A stretch of 64,000 bases of DNA from Polaromonas sp. (GCF_016185115.1 NZ_JACPOF010000024.1:104413-168412), one strand, 5' to 3'. Shown: positions 38,895-48,888, numbered from the stretch's first letter. Translations and numbers: made by a program. Notes: a model not told the origin generated them from the letters alone.

Positions 38895-40457
38895 ATGAAC
38901 AGCGCCTCCGATTCATCCTTTGCTGCAGACAGCTACGCCGCCATCAATGGGCGCCGCGTCAGCCTTGAAGCGCTCTGGCACAAAGGCTCATGTCTGGCCA
39001 CTTTTTTCAGGGCGCAAGGCGTGAAAGAGGACCAGGCCGTCGCCATCCTGATGCGAAACGACCTGGCTTTTCTCGAATGCACGATTGCCATTTCCATCCT
39101 GGGTGCCTACGCGGTACCGCTGAACTGGCACCTCACGGGACCCGAGATCGACTACATACTTCGCGATTCCGCAGCCGTCATGCTGGTGTCGCACGCAGAC
39201 CTCTACCGGCCCATCGCGTCATCCATCCCAGACAGCATCCTCCGGGTTGTCGCACGCACGCCTGAAGAAATCAGCGGGCCCTACAACATTGCCGCCGACC
39301 AGTGCGAGGTACCGCCTGGTGTCATGGACCTTGAGCAGGCCGCAGAAACTTCCGAACCGCTGCTCGACCGCAGCAAGGTCGGCAGCAGGAACAGCATCCT
39401 CTACACAAGCGGTACCACAGGCCGTCCCAAAGGGGTCAGAAAGCTGCCCCTGCCTGCGGAAGAAATGCGTAAAAACGCACTGGTGTCGCAGCAGTGGTTT
39501 GACCTCAAACCGGGTGTCCGCACCGTGATGGCCGGGCCCATGTACCACAGCGCACCCAACACCTACACACGTCAGGTCGTCAACTCGGGCGGCAGCATCA
39601 CCCTTATGCCGCGCTTCGACGCTGAACAATTGCTGGCCATCATCGCGCGTGACCGCATTACCCACCTGCACCTGGTGCCGACCATGATGGTGCGCCTGCT
39701 GCGCCTGCCCGACGAAGTCAAAAAGCGCTACGACCTCAGCTCCCTGCAGTTCGTTGTTCACGGCGCTGCAGCCTGCTCCACGGAAACCAAGAAGGCCTTT
39801 ATTGACTGGTGGGGTCCCGTCATTCATGAGTACTACGGCGCGACGGAAACCGGCATGGTCACACGCTCATCAACGCAGGAGTGGCTGGAGCGGCCCGGCA
39901 CGCTGGGCAAGGCCTGGCCCGGGCGCAGCATACGCATCTACTCTGAAGACGGCGAGGTTCTCGGGCCCAACCAGGTCGGTGAAATCTACGTGGGGCTGCA
40001 GGGCGTGCCCAACTTCACGTATCACAACGCGGAAGAACAGCGTCTGGAAATAGACCGCGACGGCATGGTCACCAATGGTGATGTGGGCTACCTTGATGAA
40101 GATGGTTATCTCTTCCTTGTCGACCGCAAGAAGGACATTGTCATTTCAGGTGGTGTGAATATCTACCCGGCCGAGATCGAGTGCGCACTGATCGAACACC
40201 CCGGCGTGGCCGATTGCGCGGTGATCGGCATCCCTGATGAAGAGTTTGGCGAAAAGCTGCTGGCGTTCGTCAAGCCGTCTGCCGGAAAACAGCCCTCGCA
40301 GATTGACATCAGCACCTTTCTGCGCGGCAAGCTGGCCGGCCTGAAGGTGCCCAAGGACTATGTTTTTCTTGACGAACTGCCGCGTGACGATTCCGGAAAA
40401 CTGATGAAGCGCAAGCTGCGCGACCCCTATTGGGCCGGCCGCAGCAGGATGATCTGA
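38895..40457 (+). CDS. AMP-binding acyl-CoA synthetase
   Basis: ILYTSGTTGRPKGV, YYGATETGMVT, DRKKDIVISGGVNIYPAEIE; start at 38895. Confidence 0.9.
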   Translation: MNSASDSSFAADSYAAINGRRVSLEALWHKGSCLATFFRAQGVKEDQAVAILMRNDLAFLECTIAISILGAYAVPLNWHLTGPEIDYILRDSAAVMLVSHADLYRPIASSIPDSILRVVARTPEEISGPYNIAADQCEVPPGVMDLEQAAETSEPLLDRSKVGSRNSILYTSGTTGRPKGVRKLPLPAEEMRKNALVSQQWFDLKPGVRTVMAGPMYHSAPNTYTRQVVNSGGSITLMPRFDAEQLLAIIARDRITHLHLVPTMMVRLLRLPDEVKKRYDLSSLQFVVHGAAACSTETKKAFIDWWGPVIHEYYGATETGMVTRSSTQEWLERPGTLGKAWPGRSIRIYSEDGEVLGPNQVGEIYVGLQGVPNFTYHNAEEQRLEIDRDGMVTNGDVGYLDEDGYLFLVDRKKDIVISGGVNIYPAEIECALIEHPGVADCAVIGIPDEEFGEKLLAFVKPSAGKQPSQIDISTFLRGKLAGLKVPKDYVFLDELPRDDSGKLMKRKLRDPYWAGRSRMI

Positions 40458-40477
40458 AAACCCTCCAGGAGACAACA

Positions 40478-41446
40478 ATGAAACTCAAGCTTTTGAACTG
40501 CCTCGCCGCCATGGGTCTTGCGGCGGCGGCTTTGCTGCCCTCAGGCGCATGGGCCAAGTACCCTGAAAAGCCGATACGGCTGATCGTTCCCTTCCCCGCC
40601 GGCGGTGGTACGGATGTGCTGGCACGCCTGGCCGCCCGCAACATGTCGGCCGTGCTGGGACAGGAAGTTATCGTCGACAACCGCGGCGGTGCAGGCACCA
40701 TCATAGGCGGCGATGCGGTCGCCAAGGCTGCGCCTGACGGCTACACGCTGCTGCTCTCGACAGCCAGCGGCTTCAGCATCAATCCCCAGTACAACAAGAA
40801 GCTGCCCTACAAGCCTGAAGACTTTGTGCATATCGGCCTCATCAGCGAATCCCCCGTCGTCCTGGTGGCGCCGTTCAACGCGCCGGCCAAAAACCTGCAG
40901 GAGCTGGTGCGCTCGCTCAAGGACAAGGAAACCCCGATTGCCACAGCGGGTAAAGGTAGCCAGTCGCACCTGAGTGCGGTGATGTTCTTCAATGCCATCA
41001 ACGCGAAGTTCCGCCCCGTGCATTACCGCGGCGAAGCCCCTGCGCTGGTGGACCTTCTGGGTGGCCAGGTGCCGATTTATTTCGCCAGCATACCGGGCAC
41101 GCTCTCCCACCTGAAAGCCGAAAGACTGCGCGGTTATGCCGTCACGACCACAGGGCGTACGCCGGCCGCCCCTGACATTCCCTCTTTCACCGAACAGGGC
41201 ATGCCTGAAGTGCTGGCCACCTCATGGTTCGGCCTGGCTGCACCCAAAGGCACACCCCAGGAAGCTGTCAACGCCCTCGCCGCAGCACTGGCCAAGGCGC
41301 TGGAAGATAAGGCCATGCAGGACCGCCTGGCCGCAGATGGCGCCACCACACGCAAACTCAGCATTTCTGAATTCAACGACTACATGAAGCGTGACTACGA
41401 ACGCTGGGGCAAGGTTCTGCGCGCTGCCAACATCGAAGAAGACTGA
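40478..41446 (+). CDS. Bug family tripartite tricarboxylate transporter substrate-binding protein
   Basis: [50 protein letters not shown]. Confidence 0.92.
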   Translation: MKLKLLNCLAAMGLAAAALLPSGAWAKYPEKPIRLIVPFPAGGGTDVLARLAARNMSAVLGQEVIVDNRGGAGTIIGGDAVAKAAPDGYTLLLSTASGFSINPQYNKKLPYKPEDFVHIGLISESPVVLVAPFNAPAKNLQELVRSLKDKETPIATAGKGSQSHLSAVMFFNAINAKFRPVHYRGEAPALVDLLGGQVPIYFASIPGTLSHLKAERLRGYAVTTTGRTPAAPDIPSFTEQGMPEVLATSWFGLAAPKGTPQEAVNALAAALAKALEDKAMQDRLAADGATTRKLSISEFNDYMKRDYERWGKVLRAANIEED

Positions 41447-41465
41447 GCAGGACTGGGGAAGCACC

Positions 41466-41738
41466 ATGAGCACTCATGCGATGGAATCCGTCCTGTATGA
41501 CCTGGGCGTCAAGCGCGAGGCACGCACCGCTTTTGGCGAAGACGCGGCCGCCTTCCTCAAACGTTACGGGGTTGATGCGCAAGAGGCGGCCATGATCAGC
41601 GGCTTCGACATGGCGGCTTTGCTCAGGGCCGGCGTCAGCCCGCTTCTGACCTACGGCTTCTGGATGATGAATGCCCCCGTGAAGACACGTGCGGCCTATC
41701 TCGAACGCAGCCGCGGCACTCCCCCGGCACAAGGATAA
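41466..41738 (+). CDS. LigA-like small subunit of aromatic ring-opening dioxygenase
   Basis: 90 aa, LKRYGVDAQEAAMISGFDMAALLRAGVSPLLTYGF; immediately precedes LigB-like gene. Confidence 0.7.
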   Translation: MSTHAMESVLYDLGVKREARTAFGEDAAAFLKRYGVDAQEAAMISGFDMAALLRAGVSPLLTYGFWMMNAPVKTRAAYLERSRGTPPAQG

Positions 41739-41740
41739 AC

Positions 41741-42592
41741 ATGGCAAGCATTGTTGGCGGCTTCACCATGCCGCACGAACCCGGCGTGTTCTACATGCCG
41801 AAAGAAAAATGGAACGATGCGCAGAAACGCGTGCGTGCTGCCTATGACCACATAGGCACGCGCATTGGCGAGCTGGGCGCTACATCGGTGATCGTGATCG
41901 GTGCCGACCACTATGTGCTGTTCGGGCCGGGTTGCCTGCCGAGCTACCTGATCGGCATTGGCGACGTCAGCGGGCCGTATGAACGCTTTCCCGATATTTC
42001 GCAGGGCAATATTCCAAACAACACTGCCCTCGCGCTGCACATTGCGCAGTACGGGCGCACGCATGGTTTTGACTGGTCTGTCGCCAAGACCTTGCGGGTC
42101 GACCATTCCATAGGCGTGCCGGCGCGGCTTTGTGCACTGCCCAACGCCAGCGTCACGGGAGTCGTGCCGGTCTATCTTGCGAGCGGGGTCGAGCCTCTTC
42201 TGCCCATGCGGCGCGCCCATGAGCTGGGCAGGATGATTCGCTCGGCCGTCGAAGCCTGGCCCGAAGATGAGCGTGTGGTGGTCATAGGCTCTGGCGGCAT
42301 CAGCCACTGGGTAGGCCTGCCCGAGATGGGCAAGGTCAATGAAGTCTTTGACCGCTGGGTGCTCGACTGCGTGACCCGCGGTGACGCCGAAGCCATGCTG
42401 AAACTGAGCGACGCCGAAGTGTTTGAGCAGGGCGGCAACGGCGCCTGGGAAATCCGCAACTTTCTTTGCATGATGGGCGCGCTGGGCGACCAGCCCGGCC
42501 ATGTCATCGCTTATGAACACGGTCCGCAATGGGTGACCGGCCTGGGTTTTGCCGAAGTGGGCACCCGGGCCCATGAACCCGTCCCCGCCTGA
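41741..42592 (+). CDS. LigB-like class III extradiol ring-cleavage dioxygenase, catalytic subunit
   Basis: VGGFTMPHEPGVF, SVIVIGADHYVLFGPGCLPSYLIG, VVVIGSGGISHWVG. Confidence 0.85.
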   Translation: MASIVGGFTMPHEPGVFYMPKEKWNDAQKRVRAAYDHIGTRIGELGATSVIVIGADHYVLFGPGCLPSYLIGIGDVSGPYERFPDISQGNIPNNTALALHIAQYGRTHGFDWSVAKTLRVDHSIGVPARLCALPNASVTGVVPVYLASGVEPLLPMRRAHELGRMIRSAVEAWPEDERVVVIGSGGISHWVGLPEMGKVNEVFDRWVLDCVTRGDAEAMLKLSDAEVFEQGGNGAWEIRNFLCMMGALGDQPGHVIAYEHGPQWVTGLGFAEVGTRAHEPVPA

Positions 42593-42611
42593 ACCCAACA
42601 GAAACCAAGCC

Positions 42612-43952
42612 ATGCCCACGACCATCCCCATCACCCCTGTTCGACTCAAGCCTGCACAGCACGCAACTATCACTGCCGACAGTCTGCGCAAGCTGGTTGA
42701 TTTTGAGAATGGCAGCATTGACCGCCGCCTGTACTGGGACGAAGAAATCTACCGCCTGGAGCTTGAACGCATCTTCGCCCGCACCTGGCTGTTTGTCGCC
42801 CACGAAAGCCAGGTTGCCAACTATGGCGACTTCCTGACCACCTTCATGGGTGAAGACGGCGTGATTGTTACGCGTGACCAGCAGGGCAAGGTTCGGGTCT
42901 TCCTCAACTCATGCACGCATCGTGGCAACAAGATCTGCATGGCCGAAGCGGGTAACAAAAGGCGCTTTACCTGCAATTACCACGGCTGGACATTCGACAG
43001 CGCCGGTTCCCTCGTCGGCCTGCCGCAGGAAGAACTCTACAAGAGCACCTGCAGGGACTTCGACAAGGCACAGCTCGGCATACGCAATGCGCGGGTTGAG
43101 AGCTACAAGGGCCTGGTGTTTGCCACCTTCAACGAAGAGGCCGAAAGTCTGGAGCAGTTTCTGGGCGACTACCGCTGGTACCTCGACATCCTGCTGGACA
43201 ACGACCCCGGTGGCACCGAGTTCCTGCCCGGAAACATCAAATCACGCATGCAGTGCAACTGGAAGTACCCGTCGGAGAATTTCGCGGGGGACTCCTACCA
43301 CGCCGCATGGACGCACAACTCCGGCGCGGTCGCACTGTTTGGCCGCGGTGTCGACAACAAATACGACCAGTCCAAGGTCTACCAGGCCAACGTCAACGGC
43401 CACGGCTGGCAGTTCGGCCTGGACTTTATCGGCAACGCCATGGTGCTGGGCGAGCAGGACATCCTCGACTACCTGAAAGAAAACGAGGCGAAGTTTGCGG
43501 CGCGCCTGGGCAAGCTGCGCTCACGCATGATCGGCTCCATCAGCTCCGCCAACCTGTTTCCGCACACGTCCTTCCTGCCCGGGCAAAACACCTTCCGCAC
43601 CTGGCACCCCAAGGGCCCGTCGCAGATAGAGCTGCACACCTGGGTGCTGGTCAACAAGTCAGCGCCCGAAGCGCTGAAGGACATGTACATGAAGGGCGTG
43701 ATGCGAAGCTTCTCGCCCTCGGGCGTGCTGGAGATGGACGATGGCGACAACTGGGAGAACGCCACGGCCACCAATCTCGGCGTGGTCACGCGCCAGCAGA
43801 AACTGCATTACGGGCTGGGCATGGACAGCAAGGTCGAGCACGACGAACTCAAGGGCAATGTGCACATTCGCAAGTACAACGATTCCAACCAGCTGGCCTT
43901 CTACGGCAAGTGGCTGGAGCTGATGTGCGATGAAGGGGCAGGTGCATCATGA
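42612..43952 (+). CDS. Rieske aromatic ring-hydroxylating dioxygenase, alpha subunit
   Basis: Rieske CTHRGNKICMAEAGNKRRFTCNYHGWTFDSAGSLVGLP; catalytic NFAGDSYHAAWTH. Confidence 0.95.
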   Translation: MPTTIPITPVRLKPAQHATITADSLRKLVDFENGSIDRRLYWDEEIYRLELERIFARTWLFVAHESQVANYGDFLTTFMGEDGVIVTRDQQGKVRVFLNSCTHRGNKICMAEAGNKRRFTCNYHGWTFDSAGSLVGLPQEELYKSTCRDFDKAQLGIRNARVESYKGLVFATFNEEAESLEQFLGDYRWYLDILLDNDPGGTEFLPGNIKSRMQCNWKYPSENFAGDSYHAAWTHNSGAVALFGRGVDNKYDQSKVYQANVNGHGWQFGLDFIGNAMVLGEQDILDYLKENEAKFAARLGKLRSRMIGSISSANLFPHTSFLPGQNTFRTWHPKGPSQIELHTWVLVNKSAPEALKDMYMKGVMRSFSPSGVLEMDDGDNWENATATNLGVVTRQQKLHYGLGMDSKVEHDELKGNVHIRKYNDSNQLAFYGKWLELMCDEGAGAS

Positions 43953-44521
43953 AGTTTGTGATGGGCGAGACGCCCGTACTCAAAAAACCATTAGTGCCGC
44001 CGCATTACCCGCTGGCGCCCATGGAACTGGTGTTTGAAATCAGCCAGTTCCTCTACCGCGAGGCGCGCATTCTTGACGAAGAGCGCTATGAAGAGTGGCT
44101 GGGCATGATGACTGATGACATCCATTACTGGATGCCGGGCATACAGGCCAGGCACCGCAAGGACAAGACCCCGCGCCTGGACCCCAAACGCATGGCATTT
44201 TTTGATGACGACATGCTCAACATGCGCAGGCGCGTGACGCGCTTCATGGACCCGACGGCCTGGGCTGAAGACCCACCCACACGTGCGGTCCATGTGATCT
44301 CCAACATCGAAGTCGAGCTGACTGACAAACCAGATGAGTTCAGGGTGTATTCAACCTTTATCAATTGCCGTGGCCGTGGTGAGGCTGAAGAGTTCTGGCT
44401 GACCGGGCGGCGCACGGACATACTGCGGCGCGGGAATGATGGTGTGCTGCGCATTGCCTCACGCGAGATCGTCACCACACAAACCGTACTGCTGGCGAAG
44501 AACCTCAATGTCTTTCTTTAA
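43949..44521 (+). CDS. Aromatic ring-hydroxylating dioxygenase, beta subunit
   Basis: EISQFLYREARILDEERYEEWLGMMTDDIHYWMP; overlaps alpha-subunit stop. Confidence 0.93.
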   Translation: MKFVMGETPVLKKPLVPPHYPLAPMELVFEISQFLYREARILDEERYEEWLGMMTDDIHYWMPGIQARHRKDKTPRLDPKRMAFFDDDMLNMRRRVTRFMDPTAWAEDPPTRAVHVISNIEVELTDKPDEFRVYSTFINCRGRGEAEEFWLTGRRTDILRRGNDGVLRIASREIVTTQTVLLAKNLNVFL

Positions 44522-44533
44522 ACGGGTGCAGTC

Positions 44534-45331
44534 ATGAGCGGCTGGCTTGAAGGGCAGGTGGCCTTTGTCACAGGCGCGGCCGACGGCATAGGCCGCGCGG
44601 TGGTCGAGCGTTACTTAAAGGAAGGTGCGGCGGGCGTTGTCGCACTGGACCGCGATGCGGATGGGCTTCAAACACTGGCGGCCATTTATGGCGATCGCAT
44701 CGCCACCGTGACAGGCGATGTACGTCAATATGGGAGCCATGAAGAAGCAGTAAAACTGGCACTGTCACGTTTCGGAAGACTCGACACCGTGGTGGGCAAC
44801 GCCGGTGTGTTCGATTTCCGGCGTCCGCTGCGCAGCTACACCGGCGAGTCCATGGCCGCCACCATGGACGAGCTCTTCGCCATCAACCTGCGCGGTTACC
44901 TCTACGCAGCGATGGCCGGGCGCGAGGCGCTCATCGCCAGCCGGGGCAGCATCATCTTCACGGCCTCCGTCGCCAGCTTCAATTCTGGCGGCGGCGGCAT
45001 TCTCTACACCATGGGCAAACATGCGGTGGTCGGCATGATCAAGCAACTGGCGCTCGAACTCGCACCCGACATCCGCGTGAACGGCGTGGGGCCCGGCGGC
45101 ACGCTGACGGGCCTGAGCGGCACCGATGCGCTGGGTCAGACGGGGCGCAGCATCAATGCAAACCCGCAGGCGTTTAACGAAAAGATGGCTGCAGCGGTAC
45201 CGCTCGGGTTTGCGCAGCAGCCGGAAGACCACACCGGCCTGTATGTGCTGCTGGCCAGCAGCGCCAACGCCCGCGCCGTGACGGGCGAAATTTTCATGAG
45301 CGACGGCGGCACCGGTTCGCGCTCTGTCTGA
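44534..45331 (+). CDS. SDR family cis-dihydrodiol dehydrogenase-like (BphB/HcaB-like)
   Basis: VTGAADGIGRAVVERYLKEGAAGVVALDRD, VVGNAGVFDFRRPL, YTMGKHAVVG. Confidence 0.88.
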   Translation: MSGWLEGQVAFVTGAADGIGRAVVERYLKEGAAGVVALDRDADGLQTLAAIYGDRIATVTGDVRQYGSHEEAVKLALSRFGRLDTVVGNAGVFDFRRPLRSYTGESMAATMDELFAINLRGYLYAAMAGREALIASRGSIIFTASVASFNSGGGGILYTMGKHAVVGMIKQLALELAPDIRVNGVGPGGTLTGLSGTDALGQTGRSINANPQAFNEKMAAAVPLGFAQQPEDHTGLYVLLASSANARAVTGEIFMSDGGTGSRSV

Positions 45332-45350
45332 AACCATCTGCGGAGTCTGC

Positions 45351-46202
45351 ATGACGACAAACATCAATCACCCTGCCATCGGCAAAACCATCGTCGCCGC
45401 TGGCGTACGCACCAACTACCACGAGGTCGGCCAGGGCCATCCCATGATCCTGCTGCACGGCTCAGGCGCGGGTGTCACGGGCTGGGAAAACTGGCACGGC
45501 GTGATGGACGACTTTGCCAGACACTTTCGTGTGCTGGTGCCGGACATCATCGGCTTCGGTTTCACCGAGCGGCCAGAGGGTACAAAGTACAGCATCAAGC
45601 TCTGGGTGCAGCACCTGCTGGGCTTTATGGATGCGCTGAACATTGAAAGAGCTGTACTGGTCGGCAATTCCTTTGGCGGTGCACTCTCGCTTGCTCTGGC
45701 GATACGCAATGCGCACCGGGTGGACCGCATGGTGCTCATGGGCACGCCTGCGGGAAGCTTCACGCAACGATCTGCCATGGCGCGATCCTGGTATTACGAG
45801 CCCTCGCTCGAAAACATGGCCGAGCTGCTGCGCAGCTTTCCCCACGACCCGTCCTTCGTCACGGACGAGATGGTGCGCCTGCGCCATGAGACGACGCAGC
45901 TTGCCGGTGGCATGGAGGCCTACCGCAAGTTATTCCCCGAGCCCGCACCGGGCGGCCAGACACGGGAGGTCAAGGGCATTCCTGAAGAAGACCTGCGCAC
46001 CATCCAGACGCCCATACTCGCCCTGCACGGCAGGCACGACGAACGTGTGCCACTGGAGTGCGGCATACGCATCGCGCACGCCTGCCCGAACGCCGACCTG
46101 CACGTCTTTGCCAACTGCGGCCACTGGGTGCAGATTGAACGCCGCAAGGAATTCATTGAACAGACCCTCAGTTTCACACAAGGCCTGCACGCCCATGTTT
46201 GA
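45351..46202 (+). CDS. Alpha/beta hydrolase, meta-cleavage product hydrolase-like
   Basis: [49 protein letters not shown]. Confidence 0.88.
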   Translation: MTTNINHPAIGKTIVAAGVRTNYHEVGQGHPMILLHGSGAGVTGWENWHGVMDDFARHFRVLVPDIIGFGFTERPEGTKYSIKLWVQHLLGFMDALNIERAVLVGNSFGGALSLALAIRNAHRVDRMVLMGTPAGSFTQRSAMARSWYYEPSLENMAELLRSFPHDPSFVTDEMVRLRHETTQLAGGMEAYRKLFPEPAPGGQTREVKGIPEEDLRTIQTPILALHGRHDERVPLECGIRIAHACPNADLHVFANCGHWVQIERRKEFIEQTLSFTQGLHAHV

Positions 46203-46998
46203 CCAGCAACGCATTGATCGGCTTGCCGACGAGCTGCACCAGTCAGAAAAGACGCGGGTCCAGGTCGAACACTTCTCCAAACGCTTTCCGGAGATGACGA
46301 TTGAAGATGGTTATGCCGTCTCCCGCGCCTGGGTGAAGATGAAGCTGGACCAAGGCCGCACCGTGCGCGGCCACAAGATAGGCCTGACCTCACGCGCCAT
46401 GCAGCTGTCGAGCAACATCACCGAGCCCGACTACGGCACGCTGCTGGACGACATGTTCTTTGCCGAGGGCAGCGATATTCCCATGAACCGTTTCATCGCG
46501 CCGCGGGTGGAGGTCGAACTGGCCTTTGTGCTGGGTAAACGGCTTGAAGGCCCGAATGTCACCATCGTCGACGTGCTGAAAGCGACCGACTACGTGGTGC
46601 CTGCCATCGAGATCATCGACGCCCGCATTGAGCAGTTTGACCGCCACACCAAAGCCATGCGCAAGGTTTTCGACACCATCTCGGACAACGCGGCCAACGC
46701 CGGCATCATCACCGGCGGCAGGCCGGTCAAACCCGACGCGGTCGACCTGCGCTGGGTCAGCGCCCTGCTCTACAAAAACGGCGTGATTGAAGAATCGGGC
46801 GTAGCGGCTGCCGTGCTCAACCACCCGGCGAACGGCGTGGCCTGGCTGGCCAACAAACTGGCCGCATGGGGTGAATGCCTGGAGGCAGGCGAAACGGTGC
46901 TGGGCGGATCGTTCACGCGGCCCACGCCTGCCGTGGCTGGCGACACCTTTCATGCCGACTACGGACCGCTGGGCGCGATCGCCTTCCGTTTCGTCTAA
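46195..46998 (+). CDS. 2-oxopent-4-enoate/2-oxohept-4-ene-1,7-dioate hydratase-like (MhpD/HpaH family)
   Basis: [61 protein letters not shown]; start overlaps upstream stop. Confidence 0.9.
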   Translation: MFDQQRIDRLADELHQSEKTRVQVEHFSKRFPEMTIEDGYAVSRAWVKMKLDQGRTVRGHKIGLTSRAMQLSSNITEPDYGTLLDDMFFAEGSDIPMNRFIAPRVEVELAFVLGKRLEGPNVTIVDVLKATDYVVPAIEIIDARIEQFDRHTKAMRKVFDTISDNAANAGIITGGRPVKPDAVDLRWVSALLYKNGVIEESGVAAAVLNHPANGVAWLANKLAAWGECLEAGETVLGGSFTRPTPAVAGDTFHADYGPLGAIAFRFV

Positions 46999-47025
46999 CG
47001 TCATCGCCCTTGGCAAAATGAGCCC

Positions 47026-47850
47026 ATGAAAACACCCACAAACTTCTTCAAACAGGCGCTGCTGCAAAAGCGCCCGCAAATCGGGCTCTGGCTGGGCACC
47101 GGTGAGCCCTACATCGCCGAGATCCTGGCGGGTGTCGGTTTCGACTGGCTGCTGATTGACGGCGAGCATGCGCCGAACGACCTGCACTCCATCCTTGGCC
47201 AGTTGCAGGGCATTGCCAGCTCAGTCGGTGCCTTTCCGGTGACGCCTGCGGTATCCAACGCCGTCGTGCGCATTCCGCACGGCGACACGGCCCTCATCAA
47301 GCAGTGCCTGGATATAGGCGCCCAGACCATCCTCATCCCCATGGTCAACACGGCGGCACAGGCGGCGGAGATGGCGCTGGCCATGCGTTATCCACCGGTG
47401 GGCATACGCGGCATGGGCGGCTCGATGGCGAGGGCGGCGCGCTGGTCGAGGTACCCGAACTACCTGCACGAGGCGAACGATGAGGTTTGCCTGCTGGTGC
47501 AGGTCGAGACCATGGAAGCCATGGCCAACATCGACGCGATTGCCGCCACACCCGGCGTGGATGGTGTTTTCATCGGCCCGGCCGACCTTGCTGCGTCGAT
47601 GGGCCACCCTGGCAACGCCGGCCATCCCGACGTGCAGGCGCAGATCGAATACGGCATGAAGCGCATTCTTGCCGCCGGCAAGGCACCTGGCATTCTGTCG
47701 GTCACCGAAGCACAGGCGCGCAAGTGGCTGGACGCAGGCGCTGTGTTTGTGGCGGTCGGTGTGGACATTCCGCTGCTGAACGCGGCCGCGGGCGCATTGC
47801 TGGCGAAATTCAAAGGTGCCGAAGGGAAGGCACCCGGTAGCGGCTACTGA
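47026..47850 (+). CDS. hpaI: 4-hydroxy-2-oxoheptane-1,7-dioate aldolase-like (HpaI family)
   Basis: [57 protein letters not shown]. Confidence 0.92.
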   Translation: MKTPTNFFKQALLQKRPQIGLWLGTGEPYIAEILAGVGFDWLLIDGEHAPNDLHSILGQLQGIASSVGAFPVTPAVSNAVVRIPHGDTALIKQCLDIGAQTILIPMVNTAAQAAEMALAMRYPPVGIRGMGGSMARAARWSRYPNYLHEANDEVCLLVQVETMEAMANIDAIAATPGVDGVFIGPADLAASMGHPGNAGHPDVQAQIEYGMKRILAAGKAPGILSVTEAQARKWLDAGAVFVAVGVDIPLLNAAAGALLAKFKGAEGKAPGSGY

Positions 47851-47885
47851 AATATCTGCGGCCTGAAAAACGCCACCAAGAGCTA

Positions 47886-48053
47886 ATTTTTAACGTACAC
47901 GTTAAATTTTTGCCGTGTACGTTAAAAACTGAGCCCTCGTAGGCTTGAAGCGGTCAAAAATCGTCCTGAAAGGCCCCAAAATAGCCCAAAAAAGGCATGT
48001 TTTAGGCCTCCAGACCAATAAATACGTGCGTGAGGAGCTATTAAAAACATAGC
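47886..48053. repeat. Composite dispersed repeat, copy 3 (reverse orientation to copies 1 and 2)
   Basis: tttttaacgtacac-gttaaatttttgcc-gtgtacgttaaaaa perfect 14-bp arms, then ccaataaatacgtgcgtgaggagctattaaaaacatagc. Confidence 0.8.
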
Positions 48054-48138
48054 AAAGGACTTCCCGACCTGCTGGGTCGCACAGTGCACGGGGCTGGCCA
48101 AGCGGGCGGCCAAGCGGGCGGTCAAGCAAAATAAGGCC

Positions 48139-48888
48139 ATGTTCAATATCGCCACCGTCCCCAAGCCCGCCGGACAAGGCCTGAGCCAGGACGGGCTCAG
48201 CCTCCTGACGCCGGGCGAATTGCTCAGCACCCTGCAACTTCCCACCCCAGCCTGGACGCAGGACTGGGCCGCGCTGGCACAGACCTGGAACAACCTGCCG
48301 CCGGATGCCCACCTGAAAGACGGCGGCCACTACCGCAAACGCCGCCACGCCTGTTATGTGCAGGACATGGCCACAGGCGCGCTGGTGCAGACGCCGCACC
48401 GCGCCCACTGGCAGCCGACCGACTACAACGCCCTGCACGGCGGCTTTGAGCGCTGGTTCGACCCGGTCGAACCCAGCGTGGCTGCAGCACCAGCATGGAC
48501 CCAACTCATCAGCGCCTTTGGCGGGTTGTTCGCAGGTGTTCAGGCTGTGCCAGAGTGGTACGTCGAAGCGCACCAGTTCCGCATCGACACGGTTGGCGGC
48601 GTGGGCCGGCCGACGCCTGAAGGCGCGCACCGCGACGGAGTGAATTTTGTCGTTGTGCTGCTGGTGTCGCGTCATGGCGTGAAGGGTGGCGAAACGCGGG
48701 TGTTTGATGCCAACGGCCCGCACGGCGTCCGTTTTTTGATGCAGGAACCCCTCACCGCCCTGCTGCTGGACGATGCCCGCGTGATCCACGAAACCACGCC
48801 CATCCTCCCTGCTGATGAAGGTTCACCCGACGGCTACCGCGACACGTTGGTGCTCACTTACCGCGCTGGCGGCTTTCAGGCACCCTGA
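48139..48888 (+). CDS. 2OG-Fe dioxygenase family protein
   Basis: RRHACYVQD, PTPEGAHRDGVNFVVVLLVSRHGVKGGETRVFD (HxD), DTLVLTYR. Confidence 0.8.
   Translation: MFNIATVPKPAGQGLSQDGLSLLTPGELLSTLQLPTPAWTQDWAALAQTWNNLPPDAHLKDGGHYRKRRHACYVQDMATGALVQTPHRAHWQPTDYNALHGGFERWFDPVEPSVAAAPAWTQLISAFGGLFAGVQAVPEWYVEAHQFRIDTVGGVGRPTPEGAHRDGVNFVVVLLVSRHGVKGGETRVFDANGPHGVRFLMQEPLTALLLDDARVIHETTPILPADEGSPDGYRDTLVLTYRAGGFQAP

Noticed and set aside
41696-42718. 340-aa minus ORF opposite the LigB-like dioxygenase
   Set aside because: Shadow ORF of a coding gene with conserved LigB motifs; no family-like sequence.
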